Positions 11,101-23,898 of a DNA stretch of 64,000 bases are shown here, one piece after another; position 1 is the first letter of the stretch; the number at the start of each line of letters is the position of its first letter. The stretch lies in assembly GCA_018857735.1 (NCBI GenBank), contig JABMCL010000190.1:670001-734000 (forward strand), read 5' to 3'. Both the position numbers and the translations under genes were made by a program. This DNA is from Alviniconcha marisindica (lineage: Eukaryota > Mollusca > Gastropoda > Provannidae). The notes under the pieces were generated by a model. That model was not told the DNA's origin, searched no databases, and saw only the letters and a program-made list of their open reading frames with translations.

Positions 11101-14100
11101 GTTAGCAATGAGTTAGGACGGAGTCCCTCTGTGTGGTTACAGGGTGTGCAGTACTTAGCCAGTATTTTGTCACTTCACCTTGTACACACCTGGGTTAGCA
11201 GTGAGTTATGTCTGGGTCCCTGTGTGTGGTTGCAGTGTGTATGTGGCAGCCTGTATTTTGTCACTTCACCTTGTACACACCTGGGTTAGCAGTGAGTTAG
11301 GACTGGATCCCTGTGTGTGGTTATTGGGTGTGTGTGTGGCAGCCTGTTCACCATGTGCACACCTGGGTTAGCAATGTGTTAGGACTGAATCCATCTGTAT
11401 TATAGCTGTGGGGGGGGGGGGGGGGGGTGTGTGTGTGTGTGCAGGGGGGGGGGGGACCTTCATTTTGTCACTTCACCATGTTTTAGTAGATGTAATCAAC
11501 TTTTTAGTTAAGCCTGTGATTGGGTGCTTGGCTGACAGGTCTTATAATGTTCACTAAGTAGCTTTTAGTAGGTGACAAATACATGTGCTAACTTTTGTTT
11601 TTATGGTGTTTTTGTTGCAGAAGAGGCACGCAGAAGTTCTTGTAGAATGTGACAAAGGTAACATGACGGCTGCTCAGTCTTCTGTGTTTGCATTCTGTTC
11701 TAAAAAAAATCTGTTGTTTCTTTCTTTCAATATTCATCTCATCTACAGTTTGTTGTTTCACATATCTGTTTCGTGCTGTGTCATACAGTGTTATTTTGCA
11801 CACTGTCACCATTTGATAGGCATATGGGTAAAGTTACTTTTTGTCTGTTTTGTTCTTGTTGTTGTTCCTGTCTTTTCCCCAAGTGTTGGGAAAAGTGTTC
11901 ACAGCATTATTCGTCTCTGTGTTGATCTGTTATTTCAAGACCAGTCTTTTTGAACAGGTTGTTATAGTTCACATAATTATGGTTTATAAAAGACATTTTT
12001 AGAACTGTGCACAAAGGGTGGTCTTGAAATTATACAGGTGATCACATGTTACTTAGTAAAGTCACTTGTTGTCACAGCAGGTTTTTGTTTGTGGTTGTTG
12101 TGTTTTTTCTAACTGTGTGAAAGATATATCAGCTAGTTATTTTAGTGATGTGAGCTGTTACTACTGTTGCTTCTTCTTGTGTCTTTTCTATCTGGTGGCT
12201 ATCAGTTGCACAGTTTCTTCCTTGTTGCTTGTCGAGTGTGTCTTGTCATTTTGACCACTGTCAGTTTCAGGCTTGCTGGTACAGGATAGACAGATATCCC
12301 AAGTTATCATTTCACTGATTTTGTTTGTTACTGTGGCAGTTTAATATGCAGATATTACAACAATACAACAATGATGACAGTACTTTATTAAGCCTTAGAC
12401 AGGAAATTTGGTTGTCTGCCTTTGACAGGTACGCAGTGAAACAAGGAAATAAAAATACAATACAATGTAATTTGATCTACCGGTGTTTTTCTCATTGCTG
12501 TAAATGTGATACATTACTATGTTATTGGAACAAGCATAAGCTGGTCTTGGTTGTCGGCAAATTCAACTCAGTAGTCTGTGTGCATACATTTATGTTGCAA
12601 ATTGCAGTGTTCTACACACTGAACTATGAGGATGACTTTCTGGTAAAGACAAAGCGACTAAAATATGCCTACTGCTCTCTTCCTGTGCCTGTTTTGCTTG
12701 TTTTTGTAGCTACTCTAAAAGTAAAACACTGTTTGGTGATTTATTTTTGGAAGTCAATCATTTTGATGACCCCACTCCCAGTCCCAGCCAGTCTTTCTTT
12801 GGAATATTTTGACTCGGAACCAAACTCCAAGCACTGGTTTACCACATCCTTCCTCCAACCACTAGCCATAGTTGAATACACCATAGGTCTCAAAAAACTG
12901 TCAGCTAACGAACAGTTTTTCGATGATGCTCAAACAGCAGTAAGCTTGTGACAGACAACTCAAATTATATGAGACATTTCTTTTATAACTGACTACGTCA
13001 CTTACGCAAGCACAAATAAACCAGAATCATTTGACTCGAGACAAAACTGCTCCTTTTTTTTAACCCGGGGTAGATGCATCTCGTGTTTACGTGGGTGCTA
13101 GGTTGCTTCCACAGTCTTATTAGTACCCAGACCTTTCAGGGGGCACAGTCTGCGTCGATGGATATCTGCGGGGAGATAAAGAGTGCCCCTTCAGTGGCAT
13201 AAGCAATTCCAGCAGAGTTTGGAGGAAGGTGCTGGAAAGTGATGCTCAGAGTGTGCTTCAGAACATGACTTGCATAATTATTTTGTTAGTAATAGAGAAG
13301 AAGAAGAAAATTGTGCATTACTTGTGTAGTTATTTTGTTGATAATAATAACGTAGAGGCCAAAAATGTTTCACACACTGGTGAATGCTTGAAGTTTGGTG
13401 TTATGGAGAACTTTTGAAATGTTGTGCAGTGCTAGCAGCAGACCCAGACAATGAAAAGGTTCTGGAAAGAAAAGTCCGGACTCTGTGTCAGATGGGCAAG
13501 TTTCAGCGAGCATTCGCACTGGCTTCACACTGGCTTCAGAAATGTCCAGAGGTCAGTGAAACTTTGCAGGTTCTAGAAAAAACATCTCAAGTAATGCATG
13601 CTAAATGCTGCTGGGTGGTTTTTGTTGATGAAAAAGAGGTACCCTCACGTGCATCTGAATCAGGACTTATAATTGCTTTTTTTTCTTTGCTTTTTTTAAC
13701 ATGGTATAGGTAAATTAGATGGAATGGCCCATGGTACCAGCCTTGGATACTTTTTAATAGGGGCAGTATTGAAGGGACCAACTCTTCGAACATTGGTGTT
13801 TGTGTATACAGTATGTTTTGTTTTATATTTGTGTAGGGATTGATTTCATGGATTTGACTTGAGAAAGGGCTTACAAGTTATGTATATGAGAAGAGTTTGG
13901 AAACGTACATTTGTGTGTCTCGGTGATCATCCTGAGGTTGCCCTGTGTGGTTGACTGGACCTTAAGATCCAGTTACTAACTTAGTAACTAACTTGTATAT
14001 CATGGTACACCACACAGGCTGTAAAGATTCAGTGTTTATAGCCGTGTCAGGCTTTCGGGTGTATCTGCCTTGGTGCCCTCTTTTTGCACCATGGGGTTAC

Positions 14101-17100
14101 GTTTAAGGTTCGACAGGACTTGTCAGAAGCCTCATGAACAACAGCTTGTGAGGAACAAATGCAAAGTGGGTGGTGTATTTTGTACCATCATACTTGTCCT
14201 ACACTTTTGCTATGAGTGTTGTGTTTGACTCGCCCCTTCTGTGTACTGTTTTCAGCACCCTGTGGCCAAGAAGGAACTCAAGAAGTTAAAAACTATACTG
14301 GCAGCATTAGAAGATCAGGTAACTTGCTTTCTTTGTCATCTTCTTCTGTTCAGTGACCACAATCCATCGGATCTTTGCTCTGTCAGTTTCATGGGCTCAG
14401 CTTATTCACAACTTTCCACTCACAGGAGAGTTTTATCAGGCATGGGGTTGATTTTCAAGGCTAGCATTCACTGAAACATCAGTCTGACTGGCTGTTGCCC
14501 ATCTGCATTACTGATAACTCTGCTGGTCTTTATGTCTTTCTCGGTGTCTGTGTTTAGCTGTCTGCCACAGTGTTTATATTTAACTGTTTCAGTGTCTGTG
14601 TTTAAACTTTAACTGACTGTTTCTGTGTCTGTGTTTAACTGTTTCAGTGTCTGTGTTTAACTGTTTCTGTGTCTATGTTTAACTGTCTGTGTTTAACTGT
14701 TTCCATGTCTGTATTTAACTGTCTGTTTCAGCGTCTGTCTTTAATTGTCTGATTGATGACCTCATGCCTGATAACTCGGACTGCAGTTGGTCTGCGTGCC
14801 TGTCCACCTATTACCCATGTAACTGGCCTGTACATATATTAAGATGTGTAACACTTGGTACTTGATACTCTAGTACATCACTACTGCATGCCGCAAGGAC
14901 TGAAACCATAGTGCGTGACATGTATGTGTATGTTTGGACACACAGGAGGATTCAGATGATGAAGAAGTAGCAGATGTGACCTCAGCCTCCCGAGACTCCC
15001 CTTCCGTGGCACAGAAAGTGGCCGATGTCCCGACCAAACCGGCGCCGAGAAACACTGTCCGCATTCTGCCTCCACAGCCGCAGAGTAGGCCGAAACAAAA
15101 CAATGGTGAGTGTCGGAGATGGAGCAGTTGCACATCTTTGTTCTCTGTTCATGACATCAAAATTCTGTCTTCTGCATACCGATCTGTTGTGTGTGTTTTT
15201 TGTTTTTGTTTTTTCTCTCATTGTGCCAACCCATCACCAGTAGTGCATGTATTTGTAGAGTGTGTGTCAGTGGGGGAGTGTGTGATGAAATGAGCATATC
15301 CAAATGTCGTTGAGAGTGCTGTGGGCTCTTACGGGATGGGGCGCCATAAATTGTTATTATTATAGTCTTTTCACAGGGCCATTTGGTGGGAATGATCAGA
15401 TGGACTTCCTGGAGAAAAAAGGAGCTTGGACCATCTAGCAGCACTTGAAAGAAATCTTTGATTTAAAATGTTGCTGCCTTCTACCTGTTGGAAATGCCAG
15501 CCTTGTGGGGGCGGGAGGGGGGGGGGGAAGAAATGACGTGTTTTGAGAAGGCTAGCGTCTTTGAGCTCACTTGAACAGACTCACCTTAACCCCTTCCCTG
15601 CCTTTTCAAGGTCCTGACATCCTTGGTAAAGTGCTTCCCATTGGTCAACAGGACTCTTGTGTAATGCCCTGCTGTAATCTTCCATGTCCACGCATTCTTA
15701 GAGGGCTCAAAGTTCTCACAAGGAATGTTTGTTGGTAGTTTATACTCTCTCTGGGACTAGACTTGAAAACAGAGTTCACTGGCACTAAACATTGTTGCCA
15801 GCAAAGGGATTAAAGTAGTTCCTGTCAGCAGGGAAATGGGTCAAGGCAGTTCTTGTTGTGAGGGTTCTGCTCTGTGCGAGTTCACAAGTGCTTTTTTTTT
15901 TTAGGTCATCGTCGTTCTTTCACTGTTTTTGCTTGTCTCTCTGATTGTCCGCAGCAGAAGAACAAAAGCATTTCTGTCCATTCTGTTTTGCTTGTCTCTC
16001 TGATTGTCCGCAGCAGAAGAACAAAAGCATTTCTGTCCATCTGTTTGCTTGTCTCTCTGATTGTCCGCAGCAGAAGAACAAAAGCATTTCTGTCCATTCT
16101 GTTTTGCTTGTCTCTCTGATTGTCCGCAGCAGAAGAACAAAAGCATTTCTGTCCATTCTGTTTTGCTTGTCTCTCTGATTGTCCGCAGCAGAAGAACAAA
16201 AGCATTTCTGTCCATTCTGCAACCTGTTTTGAGGTCAGCATCATTCTTTCACTGTTTTTGCTTGTCTCTCTGATTGTCCACAGCAGAAGAACAAAAGCAT
16301 TTCTGTCCATTCTGCGACCTCCTGTTTGACCGGCAGGAGGAGCTAGACACTCACTGTCACAGCGACCTCCACAAGAAACGACTGGCGTCCGATGAAAGCC
16401 ACAAGTGGAACTACAGACCTCCACCTCGCGGCCAGACAAGCGAAGACTATGTATTGTGCCAAAGGTAATTTGCCCTCATCCTTGGTTGCAGTTGAGCTAG
16501 TCAGGGTTGGGTATTGTTTGCCATTTTGTTGATTTTTGTGGGTGTGGGGTTGCCTTTGTGGATATGCAGTGATCGTTTCTGTACTGGTTGGAGGGGGGGG
16601 CTCAATTCTGGGTTGTGTTTGATTATATTGAATTTTGGTTCAAAGGTTCACGAGGCTATTATAATTCTTCAAATTGTTCCATGAAGAAAAGGGGGTGGTG
16701 GTGGAGTGGCTGGCAAAACATGCTTCAGGCTTCATTTGATGTGGGTACTGTAAATTTCCAGCTTTGGATTCGTTGGGGTGGTGGGGTCAGAGAGGAAACG
16801 GACATTCCCTTGATCACATGTGGGCATGGCTGGTGGTGCGTGCAGATTCTTCGAGACGCAACGGTGCCCACTGGGTGACAAGTGTACCCACGCTCACTCA
16901 GAGGCCGAGCTGGAGGAGTGGAGGGAGCGTTTTGCTTTTCGCAAACAGCAGCTGCAGCAGGCGCGCGACAAGCAGCTCCATGGCAACACGTTCATCGAGC
17001 AGCTGCTGGAGAAGCTCACCCATCCAGATGGGCCACAAGCCAGGGTGTGTAGCACTTCAGACATGCCTTGTCTTCAGCTTCTTCTTCTTCTTCTTCGTCA

Positions 17101-20100
17101 TCATCATCATCATGTTCTTCTTCTTTTTCTTTTTTCTTCCTTTTTCTTTTTTCTTTTCTTTCTTGTTCTGTGTCTTCTTTTTTTCCTTCTTCTTCTTCAT
17201 CTTCAGTTCTTCTTCTTCAGCATCATTGTTGTCTTCTTCTTTTTCTTCTTCTTGAGCATCATCTTCTTCTGCTTCTGCTTCTTTTTCTTCTTCTTCTGAA
17301 GGTTCCCCCTGCTGAAAACTTAGATCCATCAAATGTTCGCTATTTAAACCCGAGGTAGGTCAGTATATGGTGTGAGCCGGTTTGACCTAGCGGTTAGGCG
17401 TTAGGTTGGTAAGCGGAAGGACCTCGGTTTGATACCGCTTCGGCTCTCTTTTCTCTTCAAAAAGTTTGTGGTTCGTGGACACTGTCGTGTGACTTTGTCC
17501 ATCACTTCCTACTGAAACATTAAAATGGCTCTCATCGCTGCCCATCTTAATGCAGGAATCATTCTGATGATGACAGTGTAGCAATGGGGGGGGGGGGGGG
17601 GGAATATAAGACAGAGGCATAAAACGCTAACATCAGCAGGACCAGATCAACTCATTTTGTTTCTTTTTGGCAGCCCTCTCTCTAGGAGGCGGGCGTCTGT
17701 CTTCTGAATCCTCTCTCTAGGAGGTGGGCGTCTGTCTTCTGAATCCTCTCTCTAGGAGGCGGGCGTCTGTCTTCTGAATCATCTCTCTAGGAGGCAGGCG
17801 TCTGTCTTCTGAATCATCTCTCTAGGAGGCAGGCGTCTGTCTTCTGAATCATCTCTGCTGGAGGTTTGGCATCTGTCTTCTGAATTCTCTCTCTAGGAGG
17901 CAGGCGTCTGTCTTCTGAATCATCTCTCTAGGAGGCAGGCGTCTGTCTTCTGAATCATCTCAAGGAGGCAGGTGTCTGTCTTCTGAATCATCTCTCTAGG
18001 AGGTGGGCTTCTGAATCATCTCTGGGAGGCAGACGTCTGTCTTCTGAATCGTCTCTAGGAGACAGGCATCTGTCTTCTGAATCATCTCAAGGAGACAGGC
18101 ATCAGTCTTCTGAATCATCTCTGCAGGAGGTTTGGCGTCTGTCCTCTGAATCAATCAGCAAAATCGCAGTGTTACCTGAACAAAAAAACCTCATGTCCTT
18201 TGAGTCAGCTTATATTGGAACTCATATGCATTCAGCTGGCCATGCATACACATTGGGGACCAGCGAGTTTTGTCTGCAGCAGCCACCACATGCACCTACC
18301 TACCTGTCCGTGGGAGTCGGCCGTTCAACTCTTACGGACAATGTGAACATTGTTCTCCCCACCACGGAGCATCACACTCTGACCTCTCAGTGCTCTGTGG
18401 ATGCCGACACCCTGTGGCGATGCTGCGAGCCACTGTCACTGGCTTCAAATGCTTGCTGTGAGATAGCAGTCAGATGATTAAGATGGCAGTTCTTGATGAG
18501 CGTTTGTCTTCTGAATCCTCTCTCTAGGATGCGGGCGTCTGTCTTCTGAATCATCTCTGTGGATGCTGACACCCTGTGGCGATGCTGCGAGACACTGTCA
18601 GTGGCTTCAAATGCTTGCTGTGAGATAGCAGTCAGATGATTAAGATGGCAGTTCTTGATGAGCGTTTGTCTTCTGAATCCTCTCTCTAGGAGGCGGGCGT
18701 CTGTCTTCTGAATCATCTCTGTGGATGCCGACACCCTGTGGCGATGCTGCGAGACACTGTCACTGGCTTCAAATGCTTGCTGTGAGATAGCAGTCAGATG
18801 ATTAAGATGGCAGTTCTTGATGAGCGTTTGTCTTCTGAATCCTCTCTCTAGGAGGCGGGCGTCTGTCTTCTGAATCATCTCTGTGGATGCTGACACCCTG
18901 TGGCGATGCTGCGAGACACTGTCAGTGGCTTCAAATGCTTGCTGTGAGATAGCAGTCAGATGATTAAGATGGCAGTTCTTGATGAGCCCTTATCAGAGCA
19001 GGACAGTGGGCATCGATATTTAGTTTTTCCAAAGATGAAATAATTCTGTTCTAGGGCAGAGTGGGCCATTAGACGGAATGTGACCATTGATGATTCTGTT
19101 CTAGGGCAGGATGGGCCATTAGACGGAATGTGACCATTGATGATTCTGTTCTAGGGCAGGATGGGCCATTAGACGGAATGTGACCATTGATGATTCTGTT
19201 CTAGGGCAGGACAGACCTTTAGATGAAATGTGACCATTGATGATTCTGTTCTAGGGCTGGATGGGCCGTTAGACTGAATTTGACCATTACGTTGGTGGGA
19301 CCAGACCCAGAGTGTGTACTCAACCAGATACACCTGCATGAACAGAGGAAACAAACCTGATGTTGCGCTGGTTGTTGCTGGCTTCAGGCTAATGTGCTGT
19401 GGTTATTTATGTTTTCAGTTAGTGCAGAACCTGGACTTTGTGAAGATTCACGTGAACTCTGATCTCAAGGTGAACATGACCACCAAGAAGTGCACCAATG
19501 CCTGGACCTTCACCATCACCAGCAAGGTAAGGGCTTTTGCCACGGCTGTTCGTAGCTAGGTAGGGAGAGCTCTTCTTTCTTTCATCATGATTTCTGACGA
19601 GGGTGAGTGGGGATAGCTCAGTGGTTAGAGCGCCAGACTCGTGACCTTGACTGAAAGGTCACAGGTTTGAGACCTACAGGAGCGGCCACAGAATTTTCTT
19701 CTCCGGGGTCAGTTTTCTGTGCTGACTCTTATCTCAGTATCCATTCCACCCCCATGTTAATACAGTTGCATGTAAAAGATCCCGGTCATCCTGCCAAAAG
19801 TGCAGGTGGCAGGTTGAACGTTCATTTTCTCTTATGGGGAAAACAACAAGAAGAATGAACCTAAAAGCCTTTAAGTGAGCAGCCTTTGTGCCAGTGATGC
19901 CGTGTTTGTTCCAGATCTGCCTGCACGCTGTAGGATTACTGGACGACGCTAACCGGACGTACTTCCACATCTCCAGCATTTCGGTGGGGCCGAAGAAGAC
20001 GCAGAAGTATCAGAACCTGGAAACTCACTGCCAGGAGTGGATGAACCAGGACACTGCCAGCAAGGGGCAGGGGGAATATGTCTACAGGGTCAAGGTAGGG

Positions 20101-23100
20101 TCTTCTTCGCAGTAGCCCCAGGTTTACTTACCTCCAGTCGGGTGATTGATGTGGTTGTTTAGCCAGGGGTCAGAAGCCTGGAAGGGGGGTGGGAGGGGGT
20201 GCCTTGTTTGATGGTAACATGTTTATGATGCCTGCAACATTCAGAGTTGCAGTGAGGGTGAATTTTTATTGTTGTGCCCCAGACTGTTGGACAAGGCTAC
20301 TGTGAAACTGACAATACCCCCCCCCCCCCCCCCCACAAGAATTCACACACATACACCTGCACACACAGACATATACACCTGCATGCACACACACATACAC
20401 ACAGGCATACACACATACACACACATGTACACAGGGTAAGATTGGGGATATCAAAACAAATCTCTGTTCCAACTAATAAATCTAGTGAGGTTGACAACAC
20501 TCATGCTATTTTCCCAGTTTCAAAGGGGTACTGAAGTGTTTGGCACTGGGATGTACTTCATAAGAGAGAAAGCCATTTTTATAGCAGAAAACCAGTCTTT
20601 CATCATTAAGAGATTCGTGGTTTTTACTTTTGTTAATGATTGGCTCCTGGTGAGGAGAAAAGTACACAGCCATTACAAGCAGGTGCTCTCACCAGAGGAG
20701 CAACTCATAACATTATAAGGCCGCAGAAACATCTTTGTGCTCACCTTCGTTCGAAACTTTCATGCATCAGATGGTCCATCTCCTGTTGCAGATTGTGTTC
20801 AAGACAGACATCTACGGAACGTTCCGCCAGCAGGTGGTGCTGGGCTTTGGCCTTGACACGGTGGTGGTGCGGGACGTGCAGGTGGAATCCTGTCCAGCCA
20901 CCGACCCTGAGAAGCTCACCAAGGACCTGGAGCTCAGCGCTGCGGGGCGATGGACGCCTGAATCAGTCACCATTGTCCCGTTTTTGCCTCCGTGAGTTTC
21001 TGCCAAGTGCTCAGTGTGTGAGACAAAAACTCTAAGGAACTTAGGGCTTTTGTTATCCGACTCTAAGGAACTTAGAGTTTTTGTTTCGTTGCTACAGTCA
21101 ACCATTATCCATGATCATCAGGCTTTCTCACCAAAATCATGAAGACCTGTACTGTTTTGAAAGCCCTTGGCTGCTGAAGTCCACGTTGTTCATGTCCAGG
21201 ATAGACTTGTTTGGCCTGACTGCAAGGTTACCTTCAGTCGTACAGTAGACAGAGCGTGCACAACTAATCACATCACAAATATTCCGTAAACCTTTTTTGG
21301 CCACATTGACCAAATGACCATTTTTTGCTTGCAAAGTTTCCTTCCTCCTGATGGGATTATTGGGTTGTCGGTTATTAACCCTCTTTACAAACTAACAAAT
21401 GCTGGAGCAAGGCATGTTATTACAGCTTTGCGGACTTGATCTGCTCCCAGGTGTTTTCAGCCAGCCAATTTTTATTTTTTTAAATATCACTCAGTGTTTG
21501 CTCATTACCTCTGTCCCAGATTCTCTACACGGACAGACACAGAGAATCAGCTGGTGACCAAGTATGTGTTGCCTCGACCAGAACGTCTGTCTCTGTCGGA
21601 GACTCTGATTCAGTCCCTCAGCAAGGACAACTACCGGCTGTGGATGCACGAAATGCTCTACCTGGAAGAAATGGCAGAGCTCGGCTTCGTTCAACGGTGG
21701 GTGTCGGCAAGGACAAGCAAACGTTTCAGTTACTGTCCGGTGTTTTGTTAGTTGGGTGTCGTGGGGAACTTTGTTCATTTTACCGCATGTGCAGGGAGGA
21801 GGGCTGTGTGTTCCAGCCAAGTCACCAGCATTTTCAAGCGTCTTGCAGAGTGTAAGCTCAATCCTTTCTGAACTATGGACTTGCTCTCAGTGCTGCAGGG
21901 AGTGGTTTGAAAGACAATTTTGGCTGTGCTTTTGCCATGACAGTGCTCTGAAATGGGTGCCACTTTTTCATCATGCTAGCTAAGCCTATACACAACAGAA
22001 ATGAGCTTGAGAAATGTACTCAGCAATAAAAATGATAGACAAGGATGGCATCATGCACATGAGTTTTACAAAACGTGTCTTTATCAGGTACTACAAAAAT
22101 TAATGCAGAAGGCTTATTCAAAAAGTGTGTCTTTGTCAGGTGTCACAAGTAACCCCTGTCTTCTGCATTATTTGTATGTGCTGATAAAGACCTATTCTGT
22201 CAGTACTGTTTCTTCTTGATCATTGCGTTTAGTGGGTACACTTTCCAAGTCTGTCAGGTGTTTTTTTTTGGGGGGGCAAGTACATTTTCCTGGTTTATTG
22301 TTTGTATTGGGGAGTGCATTTTTGTAATTTATTGGTGAGTCCATTTTAGAAGTTCATTTCAGTTATGCAGCTTTGCAGGGTTTTTTGTTTGCATATTGTG
22401 TCTGTGTCATAATAAATAAGCATTCTTTTGAACCTTTTTGTGTTTGGATCTTTTTGTTTGTTTGTTTATTTAGTTTTTTTGTATGTTCAGGTCACTTGTT
22501 TTGTGGTGTTCATGTCACTTGTTTTCAGTATGTTCAGGTCACATGTTTTCTGGCTGTTCATGTCACTTGCTTTGTGCATGTTCAGGTGACGTGTTTTGTT
22601 GTAGGTTCAGGTCACTTGTTTTGTGTAAGTTCAGATTACCCTATTTCTCTGTGATCAGGTCACTAGTTGTCTGTATTTGAGATCTTTCTGTTTTCTGAAT
22701 GTTCAGGTTCAACGTGACAGGCTCTCTGCAGCTGGTCAACCGTTTCCTGCTGATGCCGGGGTCCCTGAGCTCGGCCAAGTACACGCGAGATGGAGAGCTC
22801 TTTGCTCGCCTCAAACTGGAAGACGTGTTGTCTGAGGACTCCAGTGCCGGCCGCCTCATTTTGCAGAATGCGCAGACAGCCTGGGTGGCTCCAGCCTCCG
22901 CAGCAGATAGCAGCGATGCAGGCCAAAAACCCAAGACCAAGGTAAGGAGCGGTCAGGGAGGGAAAAATACCAGTCACCCACAGGAAATGATGTGAGCCTG
23001 CGTAGTTGTGATCAGTGTTCGTAAGCATTTGGTACTATTGATGTTTTCTCAAAATGTTGCTGTGCTGGTAAGCGCCTCATGGTCTTGCTGTGCTGGTTTG

Positions 23101-23831
23101 GGTGACCTTGACCTAACTTCAAGGTCGTGGCAGCATCAGTAAAAGACAACATGCTTTTTATCATCTTTAGAACATAGGAAGACATTGAGCAAATTCTTCC
23201 ACAACGTCCTGCCAAACCAGTGATGAGTATACCTGCACGCAGTGCAGGGGTCTGTTGACTGTTGTCAAAGGAAGCTTGCTGTGTTTTTGAAACAGGATGT
23301 TGTGAGAGGCCATGTGATTAGGTGCGATTCTGCTCAACTGCTTGAACTCATTGTTTCAAAGTATTTCATTGATTTTGATGGTTAAACTCCAGTAAGTGTG
23401 TATTTAAAGTTTCTCAGTTATTTTGATGGTAAAACCTCAGTATGCAGGTAAGTGTATCTTTAAAGTTTCAGTTATTGTAAAACCTCAGTATGTCGGTAAG
23501 TGTATCTTTGAAGTTTCTCTGAAACCGGTTTCAGGTGTACGAGGCCCAGATTGAGGACAAGGGAAAGACGTTCGTATTTCTGCGTTTGTCAGCCGACTGT
23601 GTGTCAGAGCTGAATCTGACCTGTGATGAAGACTTCCAAGCTCAGGTACACTGTGAGGCCCAAATGCGTAGTCAGTTTTCATTCACACATTCATTCAGCT
23701 CATTCTCTAGGGGAGTCTTCTCTATGTCTCCCTCCCCCTCTCTGTCCATCTGTCTGTTTCTGTTTCTGTCTCTCTGTCTCTCTGTCTCTCTCTCTATCTC
23801 TCCGTCTCTCTCTCTCTCTCTCTCTCTCTCC

Positions 23832-23898
<67 letters not shown>

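Larger units (their letters stand above)
8199..11620 (+). other. HELZ intron 1, with transposon copy 2 and a minisatellite
   Basis: The intron holds a poly-G run (8244-8264), the second TIR transposon (8560-10726) and a roughly 93-bp minisatellite split by that transposon. The remaining sequence is AT/GT-rich with no exon-like frame. Confidence 0.8.

Noticed and set aside
12325..12951. A 208-codon open frame in HELZ intron 2
   Set aside because: It has no recognisable domain, an intron-like T-rich composition and no splice-compatible role between exons 2 and 3, whose direct joining is in phase.
18387..18896. Minus-strand frame of 169 codons with 54-residue repeats
   Set aside because: It results from the exact 162-bp repeat, a multiple of three; no start context or homology supports a protein.
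19607..19690. A tRNA gene on the + strand
   Set aside because: The A and B boxes are present, but the acceptor stem does not close and the same body follows at 6585-6800, so it is a SINE.
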